A stretch of DNA of 64,000 nt, taken from the NCBI RefSeq assembly GCF_025699125.1, contig NZ_JAILWC010000003.1, positions 1 to 64,000 of the forward strand, written 5' to 3'. The translations under genes and the position numbers were made by a program. The number at the start of each line of letters is the position of its first letter. Position 1 is the stretch's first letter. Below, piece after piece: positions 52,142 to 61,241 of the stretch. Under the pieces are notes generated by a model. That model had not been told where the DNA came from. It ran no database searches and saw only the letters and a list, made by a program, of their open reading frames with translations. The DNA comes from Nitrosopumilus sp. GTDB lineage: Archaea; Thermoproteota; Nitrososphaeria; Nitrososphaerales; Nitrosopumilaceae.

Positions 52142-53587
52142 ATGAAAAAGGAATTATCCTTTGTCTTAAACTATGCATTAAACAAAGGATTTCAGATTCA
52201 TCCGGATGCTTTTAAAATATTAGAAAATTTGGATGTAAAAAAATTAGAGAAAATAATTAAAGAAATTGTAAGAGAGAAAACTAGACAAAAATTATTCCAA
52301 ATCAATCAAGATGATTTAGAGACATATTTAGGAATAAAAGAGGATTTAACCTTGCAAAGTGAAGTTAAGATATTATCCGAGCCTACTGGTAAGATAACAT
52401 CTGGTGAGGGAGTTAAAGGATACAATGCGTTATTTTCTAGCCGTTTTAACAAATTAAAGCGAATTATTTCTGATAGACCAGAATCAAAAATGTTAAAATC
52501 CGCAGCTTCTGTGAAAACTGCAAAATCGGATGATGATATATACGTGTGCGGTCTTGTTTCAACACGAAATTCTGAAAGAAACATCACCAAACTGATCTTG
52601 GAGGATCCTTCAGGTTCTTTTGAAGGGATTATTTTCGATAATGAACTACAAAAAACAGCAAATGCTCTTTTGATGGATCAGTTTGTCATGGCCAGAATCA
52701 ATTTGGGAAAGAATTCAGGCTATATTATCAAAGATTTGATTCTTCCAGATATTCCTGATCAGGCTAAAAATAAATCAGAATCTGAAGCATATGCTGTATT
52801 TCTTTCAGACCTGCATATTGGAAGTAAGTACTTTATGGAAGATGAGTTTTCTGAATTTGTTTCTTGGTTATCAAGTCCTGATCCAGTTGCAAGAAAAATT
52901 CGTTTTGTCCTAATAGGTGGAGATGTTGTAGATGGTGTTGGAATCTATCCTAATCAAGACAAAGAGTTAGTTTGTCAAACTATTCAAGAGCAGTTAAAAA
53001 AGGTAGAGGAGTTAATTGATAAAATTCCAAAAAATGTCAAAATTATCATTATGCCGGGAAATCATGATCCTGGAAGAAGGGCTTTGCCTCAGCCAGCAAT
53101 CCCAAAAAAATACAATTCTGGCTTATGGGAAAGGGAAAATGTGGTAATGGTTGGAAATCCAGCCTTTGTATCATTAAACGGTGTTAAAATCATGATGTTT
53201 CATGGTCAAAGTATTGATGATATTGTTAAGACTACACCTGGTCTAAGTTATGACAAACCGACTAATGTAATGCGACATCTTCTAAGAGCAAGACACCTTA
53301 GTCCAATTTATGGAAGTCAGACGCCAATAGCACCAGAGATGGAGGATCTTTTAGTAATTGAAGATATTCCAGATATTTTTCATGTAGGCCATGTTCATAG
53401 AGCTGAATTAGATATGTACAAGGGAATTTTATTAGTTAATTCCGGTTCTTGGCAGAAACAGACACCCTTTCAGGCCAGTGTTGGAATGACTCCAAATCCA
53501 GGAATAGCTATTATGGTAAATCTAAAAACTTTTCAGGTTTTCCATGAAAATTATAGTTCAAATTCAGACAATGTCTTGCAAAGTTAA
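52142..53587 (+). CDS. dp1: DNA polymerase D small subunit (DP1)
   Basis: The 481-aa product has a helical N-terminal region, an OB-like segment and a C-terminal calcineurin-like phosphoesterase domain with all the expected metal-binding motifs: SDLHIGS, GGDVVDG, GNHDPG, FHGQS and GHVHR. The motifs are intact, so it should be an active 3'-5' proofreading exonuclease. It pairs with DP2 (57862-61239). Its last 24 bp overlap the converging cdc6 gene. Confidence 0.95.
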   Translation: MKKELSFVLNYALNKGFQIHPDAFKILENLDVKKLEKIIKEIVREKTRQKLFQINQDDLETYLGIKEDLTLQSEVKILSEPTGKITSGEGVKGYNALFSSRFNKLKRIISDRPESKMLKSAASVKTAKSDDDIYVCGLVSTRNSERNITKLILEDPSGSFEGIIFDNELQKTANALLMDQFVMARINLGKNSGYIIKDLILPDIPDQAKNKSESEAYAVFLSDLHIGSKYFMEDEFSEFVSWLSSPDPVARKIRFVLIGGDVVDGVGIYPNQDKELVCQTIQEQLKKVEELIDKIPKNVKIIIMPGNHDPGRRALPQPAIPKKYNSGLWERENVVMVGNPAFVSLNGVKIMMFHGQSIDDIVKTTPGLSYDKPTNVMRHLLRARHLSPIYGSQTPIAPEMEDLLVIEDIPDIFHVGHVHRAELDMYKGILLVNSGSWQKQTPFQASVGMTPNPGIAIMVNLKTFQVFHENYSSNSDNVLQS

Positions 53588-54772
53588 ATCATCTTTGAAT
53601 GTTTTTTTTATCATTTCAGATGAGATGGTAAGTTTGTATTTTTTTGTCCTTCCATGAATTCCTTGGTGGATTAGTCTTCCAGTAATAATACCAGATAGTT
53701 CAATTTCACTTAGCATTTGTGTGATTCTTCTTTGAGTTAGCTCGTCTCTTCCAACTACTTTACAGAGATTTTTGTATGAGGAATATATTTCCCCTGTTGA
53801 AGAGCCGTTTGCCTTCAAAATTGCTAGAATAAGCAATTTTTCATGGAGAGGGTATGATTTGAGGGATGTTTCTTCCTTGTTTTCTTCAATTTTTTGGGTG
53901 GCTTCCCTTACATGCTCAATTGTCACTTTTTCAGATTGTTGCCTCTCAGCAATCTCACCTGCTACACGGATTAGATCAATTGCTCTTCTAGCATCACCGT
54001 GTTCTCCTCCTGCTAAGGCTGCACATAGATTTAGGGCTGGTTCTTCAACAGAATTCTCTATGAAGGATTCATGAATTCTTTCTTCGAGTATTTTTTTAAT
54101 TTGTTCCACATTATAATTTGTAAATACTATCTCTTCTTCTCCAAGACTGCTGATTACTCTAGGATCCAGTTTTTCTTTAAACGTCAAATCATTTGAAATT
54201 CCAACCAAGGTCAGAGACCCTTGTTTTAGACGCTCGTTTGCCCTTGTAAGTTGATATAAAATATCCTTACCTGTTTTAGCTACTAATTGAGCAAGATGAT
54301 CAATCTCATCAATAACAAAAATGGCATTTAATTTTCCCTCATCTATTTTATTAAGCAATCTTTTGAAAACTTCACTTGTAGCCAATCCACTTGATGGTAA
54401 TTCCTTTTCAGATAGGTCTAATTGTCTGCCTAAACTTACCAATAATCCATAAAGGGTTGTTTCATCTTTGGAGTTTGAATATACTAATTTAATTGGAAAA
54501 TTAGATTTTTCAACTCTTTCTTGAATTTTTGAGAGTACTTTTTTAACTACAAGTGTTTTTCCGGTTCCTGGTTTTCCATAAACCAAAAGATTAGACGGTC
54601 TGGATTGTTTTAGAATTGGTAATAATGATTGGGTAACTTTTTCTTGTTCAGAATTTCTATGAAGAATAGTATTTGGAATGTAGGTAAAATGCAAAATATC
54701 CCTATTTTTGATAATTGATTTTCCCGATTCCGCTGCATCAAGCATTCTATCTATAGGATCAGACACACTCAC
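53564..54772 (-). CDS. cdc6: Orc1/Cdc6 replication initiator
   Basis: The 402-aa AAA+ protein has Walker A GKPGTGKT, Walker B FVIDEIDHL, a sensor 2 region with GDARRAIDLI and a C-terminal winged helix (YKNLCKVVGRDELTQRRITQMLSEIELSGII). It binds origin recognition boxes and loads MCM. It points away from the repeats at 54918-55093, which lie immediately upstream of it, the standard arrangement of an archaeal origin. Confidence 0.96.
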   Translation of the reverse strand: MSVSDPIDRMLDAAESGKSIIKNRDILHFTYIPNTILHRNSEQEKVTQSLLPILKQSRPSNLLVYGKPGTGKTLVVKKVLSKIQERVEKSNFPIKLVYSNSKDETTLYGLLVSLGRQLDLSEKELPSSGLATSEVFKRLLNKIDEGKLNAIFVIDEIDHLAQLVAKTGKDILYQLTRANERLKQGSLTLVGISNDLTFKEKLDPRVISSLGEEEIVFTNYNVEQIKKILEERIHESFIENSVEEPALNLCAALAGGEHGDARRAIDLIRVAGEIAERQQSEKVTIEHVREATQKIEENKEETSLKSYPLHEKLLILAILKANGSSTGEIYSSYKNLCKVVGRDELTQRRITQMLSEIELSGIITGRLIHQGIHGRTKKYKLTISSEMIKKTFKDDLTLQDIV

Positions 54773-54917
54773 ACACCTTCATTTCCATTCAATACTAACA
54801 TAATGATATCTAAATTAAGAGAGTATAGAATAGAATAGTAATTGTAGTTTAGTTCGTAATTAATTATTTTTAGTTAGTTTTAGATTTTCTTAAAAAAAAA
54901 TAAATTTTAAAAAAATA

Positions 54918-54940
54918 GAGTGGAAATATCGGTGTGTGGG
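54918..54940 (+). promoter_or_regulatory. ORB-like repeat 1 (forward)
   Basis: GAGTGGAAATATCGGTGTGTGGG has the GAGTGGAAAT core in the opposite orientation to the other two and ends in a G-rich string. Confidence 0.65.
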
Positions 54941-55009
54941 TTAATCCTAAAAAAGAGTTAACAGTTTTGTTAATGAGTTGTTAAGAGAAACCCAAAAAAC
55001 ACCATTTTG

Positions 55010-55033
55010 ACCCCTTTATTTCCACTCCAGGCG
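55010..55033 (-). promoter_or_regulatory. ORB-like repeat 2 (reverse)
   Basis: Reads ACCCCTTTATTTCCACTC followed by CAGGCG on the plus strand; its complement has the GGAGTGGAAAT core and an AAGGGGT string, the ORB layout. The first 23 bp are identical to the copy at 55071. Confidence 0.8.
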
Positions 55034-55070
55034 TTAAGATAGGTGTTAACAATGTGAATATCGTCAAAAT

Positions 55071-55093
55071 ACCCCTTTATTTCCACTCCAGGC
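55071..55093 (-). promoter_or_regulatory. ORB-like repeat 3 (reverse)
   Basis: Identical over 23 bp to repeat 2, 61 bp further on. Confidence 0.8.
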
Positions 55094-55251
55094 ATAAAAA
55101 TAACCATAAAATTGGTTATGTTGTTAGATAGTTGTTAATAACAAAAAATAGGCTAGGCGTGACCTAGGCAGTCAACGTTAACAAACTAATTAGTTAACAA
55201 ATATTCTGGGATCTGTTGAACTGTTAATTATTATTCCAATAAATCTCTAAG

Positions 55252-55656
55252 ATGACAAACAAACGAATTCGTATTGGTATGGAAGATTCAGATGGCGCAA
55301 AATATGATATTAAATTAGAAGGTAATGTGACTAGAGAAAAAGTTCTCAAAATATTTGAAATGATGGATTTGATGAATATTGAGGAAGAACAATCTGAAAC
55401 AACAAACATGGATTCTGTAGGTTCAAAAATTTGGCATATTATTGATAAATTCTTCCCTATGGGTAAATTTACATCCACAAACATTCTTGAAAAATATGAA
55501 GATGAATTTAATGAACCTATAAAACTTAGTATAATTTCCACTTATTTATCAAGATTCTCTACAAAAGGTAGGGTAAATAGAACTAGAACTGGTCGAGAAT
55601 GGATTTATCAAACTATTAAAATTGGCCAAAAACATGAATTATTTTCTAAGAAATAG
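55252..55656 (+). CDS. Unknown soluble protein beside the origin, winged-helix-like C terminus
   Basis: The 134-aa product has a short N-terminal strand region, an acidic middle and a C-terminal part (SKIWHIIDKFFPMGKFTSTNILEKYEDEF...ISTYLSRFSTKGRVNRTRTGREWIYQ) that looks like a winged helix. The position right after the origin on the opposite side of cdc6 suggests a possible role in replication control, a guess. Overlaps the AbrB-like gene by 11 bp at its 3' end. Confidence 0.6.
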   Translation: MTNKRIRIGMEDSDGAKYDIKLEGNVTREKVLKIFEMMDLMNIEEEQSETTNMDSVGSKIWHIIDKFFPMGKFTSTNILEKYEDEFNEPIKLSIISTYLSRFSTKGRVNRTRTGREWIYQTIKIGQKHELFSKK

Positions 55657-55807
55657 TTACTTTTCTAATCAATAGCCTATCTTTACCAAGAATTACCTTG
55701 ACGTATTCACCTTTCTGAATATCCATATATTTTCTAAATTGTTTAGGGATTGAAATTGTTCCTGCAGAAGTGATTTTCACTAAAACCTCATTATCTTGTA
55801 TAGACAT
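55646..55807 (-). CDS. AbrB/SpoVT-like small DNA-binding protein (53 aa)
   Basis: A complete 53-aa frame from an ATG: VKITSAGTISIPKQFRKYMDIQKGEYVKVIL followed by LLIRKV. This is the swapped-hairpin AbrB signature: a strand, a glycine, an IPK turn and a GDxV-like QKGEYVKV end. Such proteins bind DNA as dimers, often as antitoxins or transition-state regulators. It overlaps the 55252 gene by 11 bp at its end and sits in very AT-rich promoter sequence. No toxin gene is adjacent. Confidence 0.75.
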   Translation of the reverse strand: MSIQDNEVLVKITSAGTISIPKQFRKYMDIQKGEYVKVILGKDRLLIRKVTIS

Positions 55808-55941
55808 AATATGGTTATAATTTAATAATATATATAATTTAATAAATTATATAATTAATATATTATAATAAATTAAGGCTGTTTTGTATGACTAGTAATA
55901 AAATATTGTGAAACAAATTCCTAAAAACTTTGAAATATTTT

Positions 55942-56547
55942 TTAAGCGATAGAATGGCTGGTTTGAACTTCTTCAACCTTTGCTAAACCCTTTTCAGTAA
56001 TTGAATAAGTATATGGTTTTGATTCTGTATTTCTTTGAACATAACCATCTTCAAATAATTTCTTCATAAGTCTTGATGTGTGTTCTCTGCTTCTCTTTAA
56101 TGTGATTTGTATATCACGTGATGTCATAGCTTTGTTTGTGATTAGTTGTAACACATAGTTTGTTGGATTTGAATGTTCAACAGATGGAATATTAGGCACG
56201 GAAACTGGTTTTTCATGTTCAATTTCAGGAGTAACTTTTTCCTCAACCAATTTCTCTTTTACTTCACTTTTGGCTAATTTTTCTAGAAATTGTTTTAGAT
56301 CAATATTCGGATCTTCTGATTTTTCCTCAATTCCATGTATTTCTAATGCATCTAGGCGTATTTTCATATCAATTAACTGCCTTTCATAATATTCTAGACG
56401 TTCAGATTGTGATGCATCAAATACTTCATTTTTATTTTTAATAAATGGTCGAATTTTATAATAGAGATACAATCCACCTAAACCAACTATGAACGCTAAA
56501 ATCACACCTAAAATCACTTCAGGTTCAGGAATCTCTACTAACATCAC
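55942..56547 (-). CDS. Membrane-anchored winged-helix protein
   Basis: The 201-aa product has a transmembrane helix at about residues 10-30, then a charged linker with a coiled coil (about 45-110) and a C-terminal winged helix (TNYVLQLITNKAMTSRDIQITLKRSREHTSRLMKKLFEDGYVQRN). The DNA-binding domain is in the cytoplasm and the membrane anchor is N-terminal. A one-component regulator or a protein tethering DNA near the origin to the membrane are both possible. Confidence 0.75.
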   Translation of the reverse strand: MMLVEIPEPEVILGVILAFIVGLGGLYLYYKIRPFIKNKNEVFDASQSERLEYYERQLIDMKIRLDALEIHGIEEKSEDPNIDLKQFLEKLAKSEVKEKLVEEKVTPEIEHEKPVSVPNIPSVEHSNPTNYVLQLITNKAMTSRDIQITLKRSREHTSRLMKKLFEDGYVQRNTESKPYTYSITEKGLAKVEEVQTSHSIA

Positions 56548-56671
56548 AACTTTAACGCCTATGACGTGATTTATCGTGATTGAACAATATTATTTCACAC
56601 TTTAGATTAACTAACTCACACACTTTGTCACAATAAAATCAAATAAGTTCAATTCACCATAATCACATATA

Positions 56672-57034
56672 TCACATATTACATGCCTGTCGAATGAGCC
56701 TATCTATCACACTTATCACTTCATCCTCTCTTTCTGGGAAAATATCACTATCATTAATCACACTAATCTGTTCAGAGAGTTTGGATATCACATCAATATC
56801 ATCAGGCAAAAGTATGCCTAAACCACGTAAAAGTATGATTGAATAGAATAATCCAATTAATTTTTCTCTAGATTGCCCAACTTGTCGATAATAGGCTCCT
56901 TTAGTTATGGAAAAATCAGATTCTAAAAGATTCTTCTGATTTAAAATAATTTCAATTTGTCTTTCTGTAAATAGAGATTTTTTGATAATTTTACGTATAA
57001 TGTTGTTAAAATTAGATCCTTCTAATTCTGTCAT
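56672..57034 (-). CDS. Soluble helical protein, possible DNA-binding
   Basis: Starting at the ATG at 57034 (TELEGS follows) the product is 120 aa. An ATG at 57064 would add ten residues. The middle part FTERQIEIILNQ... and SITKGAYYRQVGQSREKL has the spacing of a sigma-70-region-4-like helix-turn-helix. This is an inference from pattern. The rest is helical. Lies between the membrane winged-helix gene and GGGP synthase. Confidence 0.55.
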   Translation of the reverse strand: MTELEGSNFNNIIRKIIKKSLFTERQIEIILNQKNLLESDFSITKGAYYRQVGQSREKLIGLFYSIILLRGLGILLPDDIDVISKLSEQISVINDSDIFPEREDEVISVIDRLIRQACNM

Positions 57035-57098
57035 AGCTATACAAATCTGTATACTGCATTCCAATTAAACTTTAAAGAGCCATCTACAAATTCATTTT

Positions 57099-57851
57099 AT
57101 GACTAAAAACAAAGTTGAAACGTTCCTAAAATCAGAATTAAAAAAGAAAAATGCGTTATTGTTTGTATTAATCGATTCAGAAGTATCTAATCTTGATGAA
57201 TCAGCCAAACTTGCCAAAGATGTTGAAAAGATAGGGGCATCAGCAATCCTGGTTGGTGGTTCCTCAGCTACCGATCAAATTGAGATGGCTCAAGTTGTCA
57301 AAGGAATAAAAAAAGGAATTAAAATTCCAATTATTCTGTTTCCTGGAAATGTTACTGGTGTTGTGCCTGATGCAGATGCAATCTTGTTTAGTTCTTTAAT
57401 GAATTCAGAAAATCCGTACTTTATTACTCAAGCTCAAGCCTTAGGAGCTCCAAGCGTTCTAAAGTTTGGTTTAGAGCCACTTCCTACTGCCTATTTGGTA
57501 ATAGGAGAAGGGACGTCTGCCTGGTTTATAGGTGCAGCTAGAGGTATTCCATTTGAAAAACCAAAAATTGCTGCTGCATATGCATTAGCTGCTCAATTTC
57601 TTGGCATGAGGTTTGTTTATTTGGAAGCAGGCTCAGGAGCAAAATCAAACGTTACTCCTGAGATGGTTAAAACTGTCAGACATGCATTTAATGGGTTTTT
57701 GATTGTTGGTGGGGGAATTAAAGATGTCAAAACAGCCGAAAGTTTAGTCAAAGCGGGGGCTGATGCTTTAGTCATTGGAACATTCCTTGAAAAAGGTGGA
57801 AGTATCAAAAAACTCCAAGAAATAGCAAAAGTAATTCAAAGAAGCAAATAG
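57099..57851 (+). CDS. Geranylgeranylglyceryl phosphate synthase
   Basis: The 250-aa product has the TIM-barrel pattern of GGGPS/PcrB group II: DSEVSNLDESAKLA near residues 27-40, GASAILVGGSSATDQ (substrate loop), YLEAGSGAKSNV and VGGGIKDVKTAESLVKAGADALVIGT with the phosphate-binding glycine loops. It joins glycerol-1-phosphate and geranylgeranyl diphosphate, the first committed step of archaeal membrane lipids. It lies 10 bp before the DP2 gene, as is common in thaumarchaea. Confidence 0.94.
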   Translation: MTKNKVETFLKSELKKKNALLFVLIDSEVSNLDESAKLAKDVEKIGASAILVGGSSATDQIEMAQVVKGIKKGIKIPIILFPGNVTGVVPDADAILFSSLMNSENPYFITQAQALGAPSVLKFGLEPLPTAYLVIGEGTSAWFIGAARGIPFEKPKIAAAYALAAQFLGMRFVYLEAGSGAKSNVTPEMVKTVRHAFNGFLIVGGGIKDVKTAESLVKAGADALVIGTFLEKGGSIKKLQEIAKVIQRSK

Positions 57852-57861
57852 GACACATATC

Positions 57862-60800
57862 ATGTCTGAAAATGACGCAATTTCTCGTATTAGTGGAATT
57901 AAAATGCCAAATTACTATCTGGATTATTATACTAATCTTTCAACTTACACTTATTCGATTTTTGAACATGCTGCAAAGGCAAAATCTAGCTTGGTTGATT
58001 CTTCAGGAATAATTGAACCTAAAATTGCTTTTGATCTTGCAGATCGGGTTGCAAAAATGCACGAAATTGATATTGCTGATCCATTACGAGAACTTTTAAA
58101 AATCAATGGAAAAGAACTTTCCGCACTAATCCTTTCAAAAGAAATTGCCTTGGGAAAATACACTCTTCCTGATTCATCCATGGAGGAAAGACTTGATCTA
58201 GCAGTTAGAGTTGGTTTAGCAATTGTAACTGAAGGAGTGACTATTGCGCCATTACAAGGTATTAGTGAAGTAAAAATCAAGAAAAACAAAGACGGCACAG
58301 AATATCTCTCAGTTTCCATTGCAGGACCTATGCGTTCAGCTGGTGGAACTGAATCTGCTGTAACAATGCTGATTGCAGATCATGTAAGGAAGGCAGCAGG
58401 ATTAGCCAAATATCAAGCAAATTCATTTGATGATGAGACAGGCAGATTTGTAGAAGAATTAAGAATCTATGAAAGAGAAGCCAGCAGTTTTCAATTTCAT
58501 ATTTTAGATGAAGACATCGAACATGTAATATCTAATCTGCCTGTAGAACTAGATGGAGTAGATACTGATCCTTATGAAGTTGTAAATCACAAGTCCATGA
58601 CTCGTATCAAAACTGATAGAGTTAGAGGTGGCGCATTACGTGTATTAAATGATGGATTAATTGGCAGATCCAAAAAACTTCTCAAAAGAATTGAATTATA
58701 CAATTTAGATGGTTGGGAATGGCTCAATGATCTTAAAGGCGCAGTTCAGACTGGTGAGAATCAAGAAGACGCTGCTGCTAAGAGAATGCGTGAGGTAATT
58801 ACCGGAAGATCAGTATTATCAATGCCCAACAAATTAGGCGGATTTCGATTAAGATATGGAAGAGCATGTAACACAGGATTTGCAGCAGTTGGAATTCATC
58901 CTACGATTGCTGAAATTCTTGATCACACAGTAGCTGTTGGCACACAAATTAAAATTGACATTCCAGGAAAGGGGGCTACAGTTGCATTTGTTGATTCGAT
59001 TGAAACACCAACTGTTCGTTTGAATAATGGAAATGTAATAAAAATTAAAGATGTAAAACATGCATTAGAACTAAAAAATGAAATTGAAAAAATACTACAT
59101 CTAGGTGATATTCTAATTTCGTTTGGAGATTTTCTTGAAAATAATGCCCAACTAATACCATCAGCATATGTTGAAGAATTCTGGATTGAAGAATTAAAAC
59201 AAAAAATTCAAAATGTAAAGTCTGACGTTCCATATCTAGAACAATTCCTAAATAAAACACCTTCAATCGATGAAGCGATAAAAATCTCTCTTGATTTCAA
59301 AATTCCACTACATCCATACTATCTGTATTTTTGGGATAAAATTTCACCTGAAGATCTTAATGTACTTCTAGAACCTACAAAAGTCAGTGCGGCATTAATT
59401 GAATACCCATTCAAAGCTAAAAAAATACTTGAAAACCTTGGTACTCCTCATATAGTTGAAAACCAAAAAATAATTTTAGAAAATCAAGAAGCAAAAATAT
59501 TTTTTAACATATTATTTAGAGAAAAACCAATTATTGATGATTCATCTGTTCCTACAATAATTTCAAAGTCATCAGGAATCCAAATCAGAAATAAATTTTC
59601 TACTTCTGTTGGTGTTAGAATAGGAAGACCTGAAAAAGCAGCTGCAAGACAAATGAAACCACCAACACATGTTTTATTTCCTGTAAGTGATAAAGGCGGA
59701 CCTACAAGAGATATTCTCAAAGCATCTAGAAGTGAACACTTTTTTGCAAATATTTTCAATAGACTTTGTAATCAATGTAACGAACCTTCAATTGGAATAA
59801 AATGTTCCAAATGTGGTGTAAAAACAACAATTACCTATAGGTGCACTAATTGTAGAGATGTACTGAATGAGCCGTTTTGTGAAAAATGTAAACGAAAAGC
59901 TCCTGCCCATTCACATAAAGAATTTCCATTAAAGACAAGATTGCTTTTGGCTCAAGAGAAAATGGGACTTCGTGCAAAAGAGCCATTCAAAGGTGTAAAA
60001 GAATTAATTAATCAAGATAAAATCGCTGAACCTTTAGAAAAAGGATTAACACGACAAAATTTTGGATTAACAACTTTCAAAGACGGTACTGTTAGGTTTG
60101 ATGCAACAAATTCCCCCCTAACTCAATTCAAACCATCTTGGATTGGAACTTCAATTGAGAAACTAAAACAACTTGGATATTATCATGACGTTGATGGAAA
60201 TCCTCTTGAAAACTCAGATCAAATTATAGAACTTCGTATGCAAGATGTGATAATTCCTTATGAAAGTGGGAAATATCTTGTTTCTACTTGCAAATACATT
60301 GATACTCTTTTACAGAAATTTTATGGTGTATCTCCATTTTATAATGTAAATAATTCCAAAGAATTGATTGGTCATCTGATTATTGGTTTGGCACCTCACA
60401 CTTCTGTTGGGATTGTAGGACGTATTATCGGATACACTGAAACTCATGTTTGCTTTGCAACACCAAACTGGCATTCAGCAAAAAGAAGAGATGCTGATGG
60501 TGATGCTGATTCTATAATGCTTCTTATGGATAGTTTACTAAATTTTTCAAGACAATTCCTTTCTGACAGAATTGGTGGATTAATGGATGCTCCATTACTT
60601 ATTCAACCATTAGTTTTGCCACACGAATCTCAACCACAGGCACACAATCTTGAAGTTACAAAAATATTTCCTCTAGAATTTTATGAATCCACATTTCGTC
60701 AACTTAAAGCGTCGGACATTACATCTGTTGATATTATAAAATCAAGGCTAGAAACTGAGAGACAATTTTATGATTATTTCTTTACACATTCAACTTCATC

Positions 60801-61239
60801 TCTAACCACATCAAAATCTCGTAGTGCATACTCCACTCTTGGTTCTATGCTAGATAAATTTGACATGCAAGTTAAAAATGCAGATTTGATTGATGCTGTA
60901 AATACCTCAGAAATTGTTTCAAATGTAATTTCAACACATCTTGTTCCAGATATTATGGGAAATCTTAGAGCATATGCAAGACAAAACTTTAGGTGTACTG
61001 GATGTGGCAAATCTTATCGTAGAATGCCCCTTATTCAGACATGCATTTGTGGTCATAAACTGATTGCTACAATTACAAGGGGATCTGTAGAAAAATATCT
61101 CAAGCTTGCAAAAAGACTAGTTGAAAAATACGATGTTAGTGAATATCAACGAGGAAGAATCCATGCATTATCCGATGAAATTGAACTGGTATTTGGTAAA
61201 AACAAAGGAGATCAATCACTACTTACTGATTATGCCTAA
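57862..61239 (+). CDS. dp2: DNA polymerase D large subunit (DP2)
   Basis: The 1125-aa product carries the archaeal DP2 features: an AGPMRSAGGTESA block near residue 155, a zinc-ribbon region with CNQC...CSKCG and CRDV...CEKC (about 635-680), the acidic active site RRDADGDADS (about residue 875) and a C-terminal CTGCG...CICG zinc motif. No intein is inserted. It is the catalytic subunit of the replicative family-D polymerase. GGGP synthase upstream and glyA downstream (converging) flank it. It is 8 kb from DP1 and 3 kb from the origin. Confidence 0.96.
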   Translation: MSENDAISRISGIKMPNYYLDYYTNLSTYTYSIFEHAAKAKSSLVDSSGIIEPKIAFDLADRVAKMHEIDIADPLRELLKINGKELSALILSKEIALGKYTLPDSSMEERLDLAVRVGLAIVTEGVTIAPLQGISEVKIKKNKDGTEYLSVSIAGPMRSAGGTESAVTMLIADHVRKAAGLAKYQANSFDDETGRFVEELRIYEREASSFQFHILDEDIEHVISNLPVELDGVDTDPYEVVNHKSMTRIKTDRVRGGALRVLNDGLIGRSKKLLKRIELYNLDGWEWLNDLKGAVQTGENQEDAAAKRMREVITGRSVLSMPNKLGGFRLRYGRACNTGFAAVGIHPTIAEILDHTVAVGTQIKIDIPGKGATVAFVDSIETPTVRLNNGNVIKIKDVKHALELKNEIEKILHLGDILISFGDFLENNAQLIPSAYVEEFWIEELKQKIQNVKSDVPYLEQFLNKTPSIDEAIKISLDFKIPLHPYYLYFWDKISPEDLNVLLEPTKVSAALIEYPFKAKKILENLGTPHIVENQKIILENQEAKIFFNILFREKPIIDDSSVPTIISKSSGIQIRNKFSTSVGVRIGRPEKAAARQMKPPTHVLFPVSDKGGPTRDILKASRSEHFFANIFNRLCNQCNEPSIGIKCSKCGVKTTITYRCTNCRDVLNEPFCEKCKRKAPAHSHKEFPLKTRLLLAQEKMGLRAKEPFKGVKELINQDKIAEPLEKGLTRQNFGLTTFKDGTVRFDATNSPLTQFKPSWIGTSIEKLKQLGYYHDVDGNPLENSDQIIELRMQDVIIPYESGKYLVSTCKYIDTLLQKFYGVSPFYNVNNSKELIGHLIIGLAPHTSVGIVGRIIGYTETHVCFATPNWHSAKRRDADGDADSIMLLMDSLLNFSRQFLSDRIGGLMDAPLLIQPLVLPHESQPQAHNLEVTKIFPLEFYESTFRQLKASDITSVDIIKSRLETERQFYDYFFTHSTSSLTTSKSRSAYSTLGSMLDKFDMQVKNADLIDAVNTSEIVSNVISTHLVPDIMGNLRAYARQNFRCTGCGKSYRRMPLIQTCICGHKLIATITRGSVEKYLKLAKRLVEKYDVSEYQRGRIHALSDEIELVFGKNKGDQSLLTDYA

Positions 61240-61241
61240 AA

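Larger units (their letters stand above)
54773..55251. other. oriC: Putative replication origin
   Basis: The 479-bp gap next to orc1/cdc6 has three ORB-like repeats, one in forward orientation at 54918 and two in reverse orientation at 55010 and 55071. A run of almost pure A/T (about 54860-54917) could be the unwinding element. There are also four GTTAAC palindromes (54957, 55045, 55177, 55193) and an inverted repeat CTAGG/CCTAG (55153-55167). The next gene starts at 55252. The arrangement of inverted ORBs around an AT-rich segment is what archaeal initiator proteins need. Confidence 0.85.

Noticed and set aside
55141-55200. CTAGG/CCTAG inverted repeat as a terminator for cdc6
   Set aside because: It is upstream of cdc6, not downstream, and is better counted as part of the origin region.
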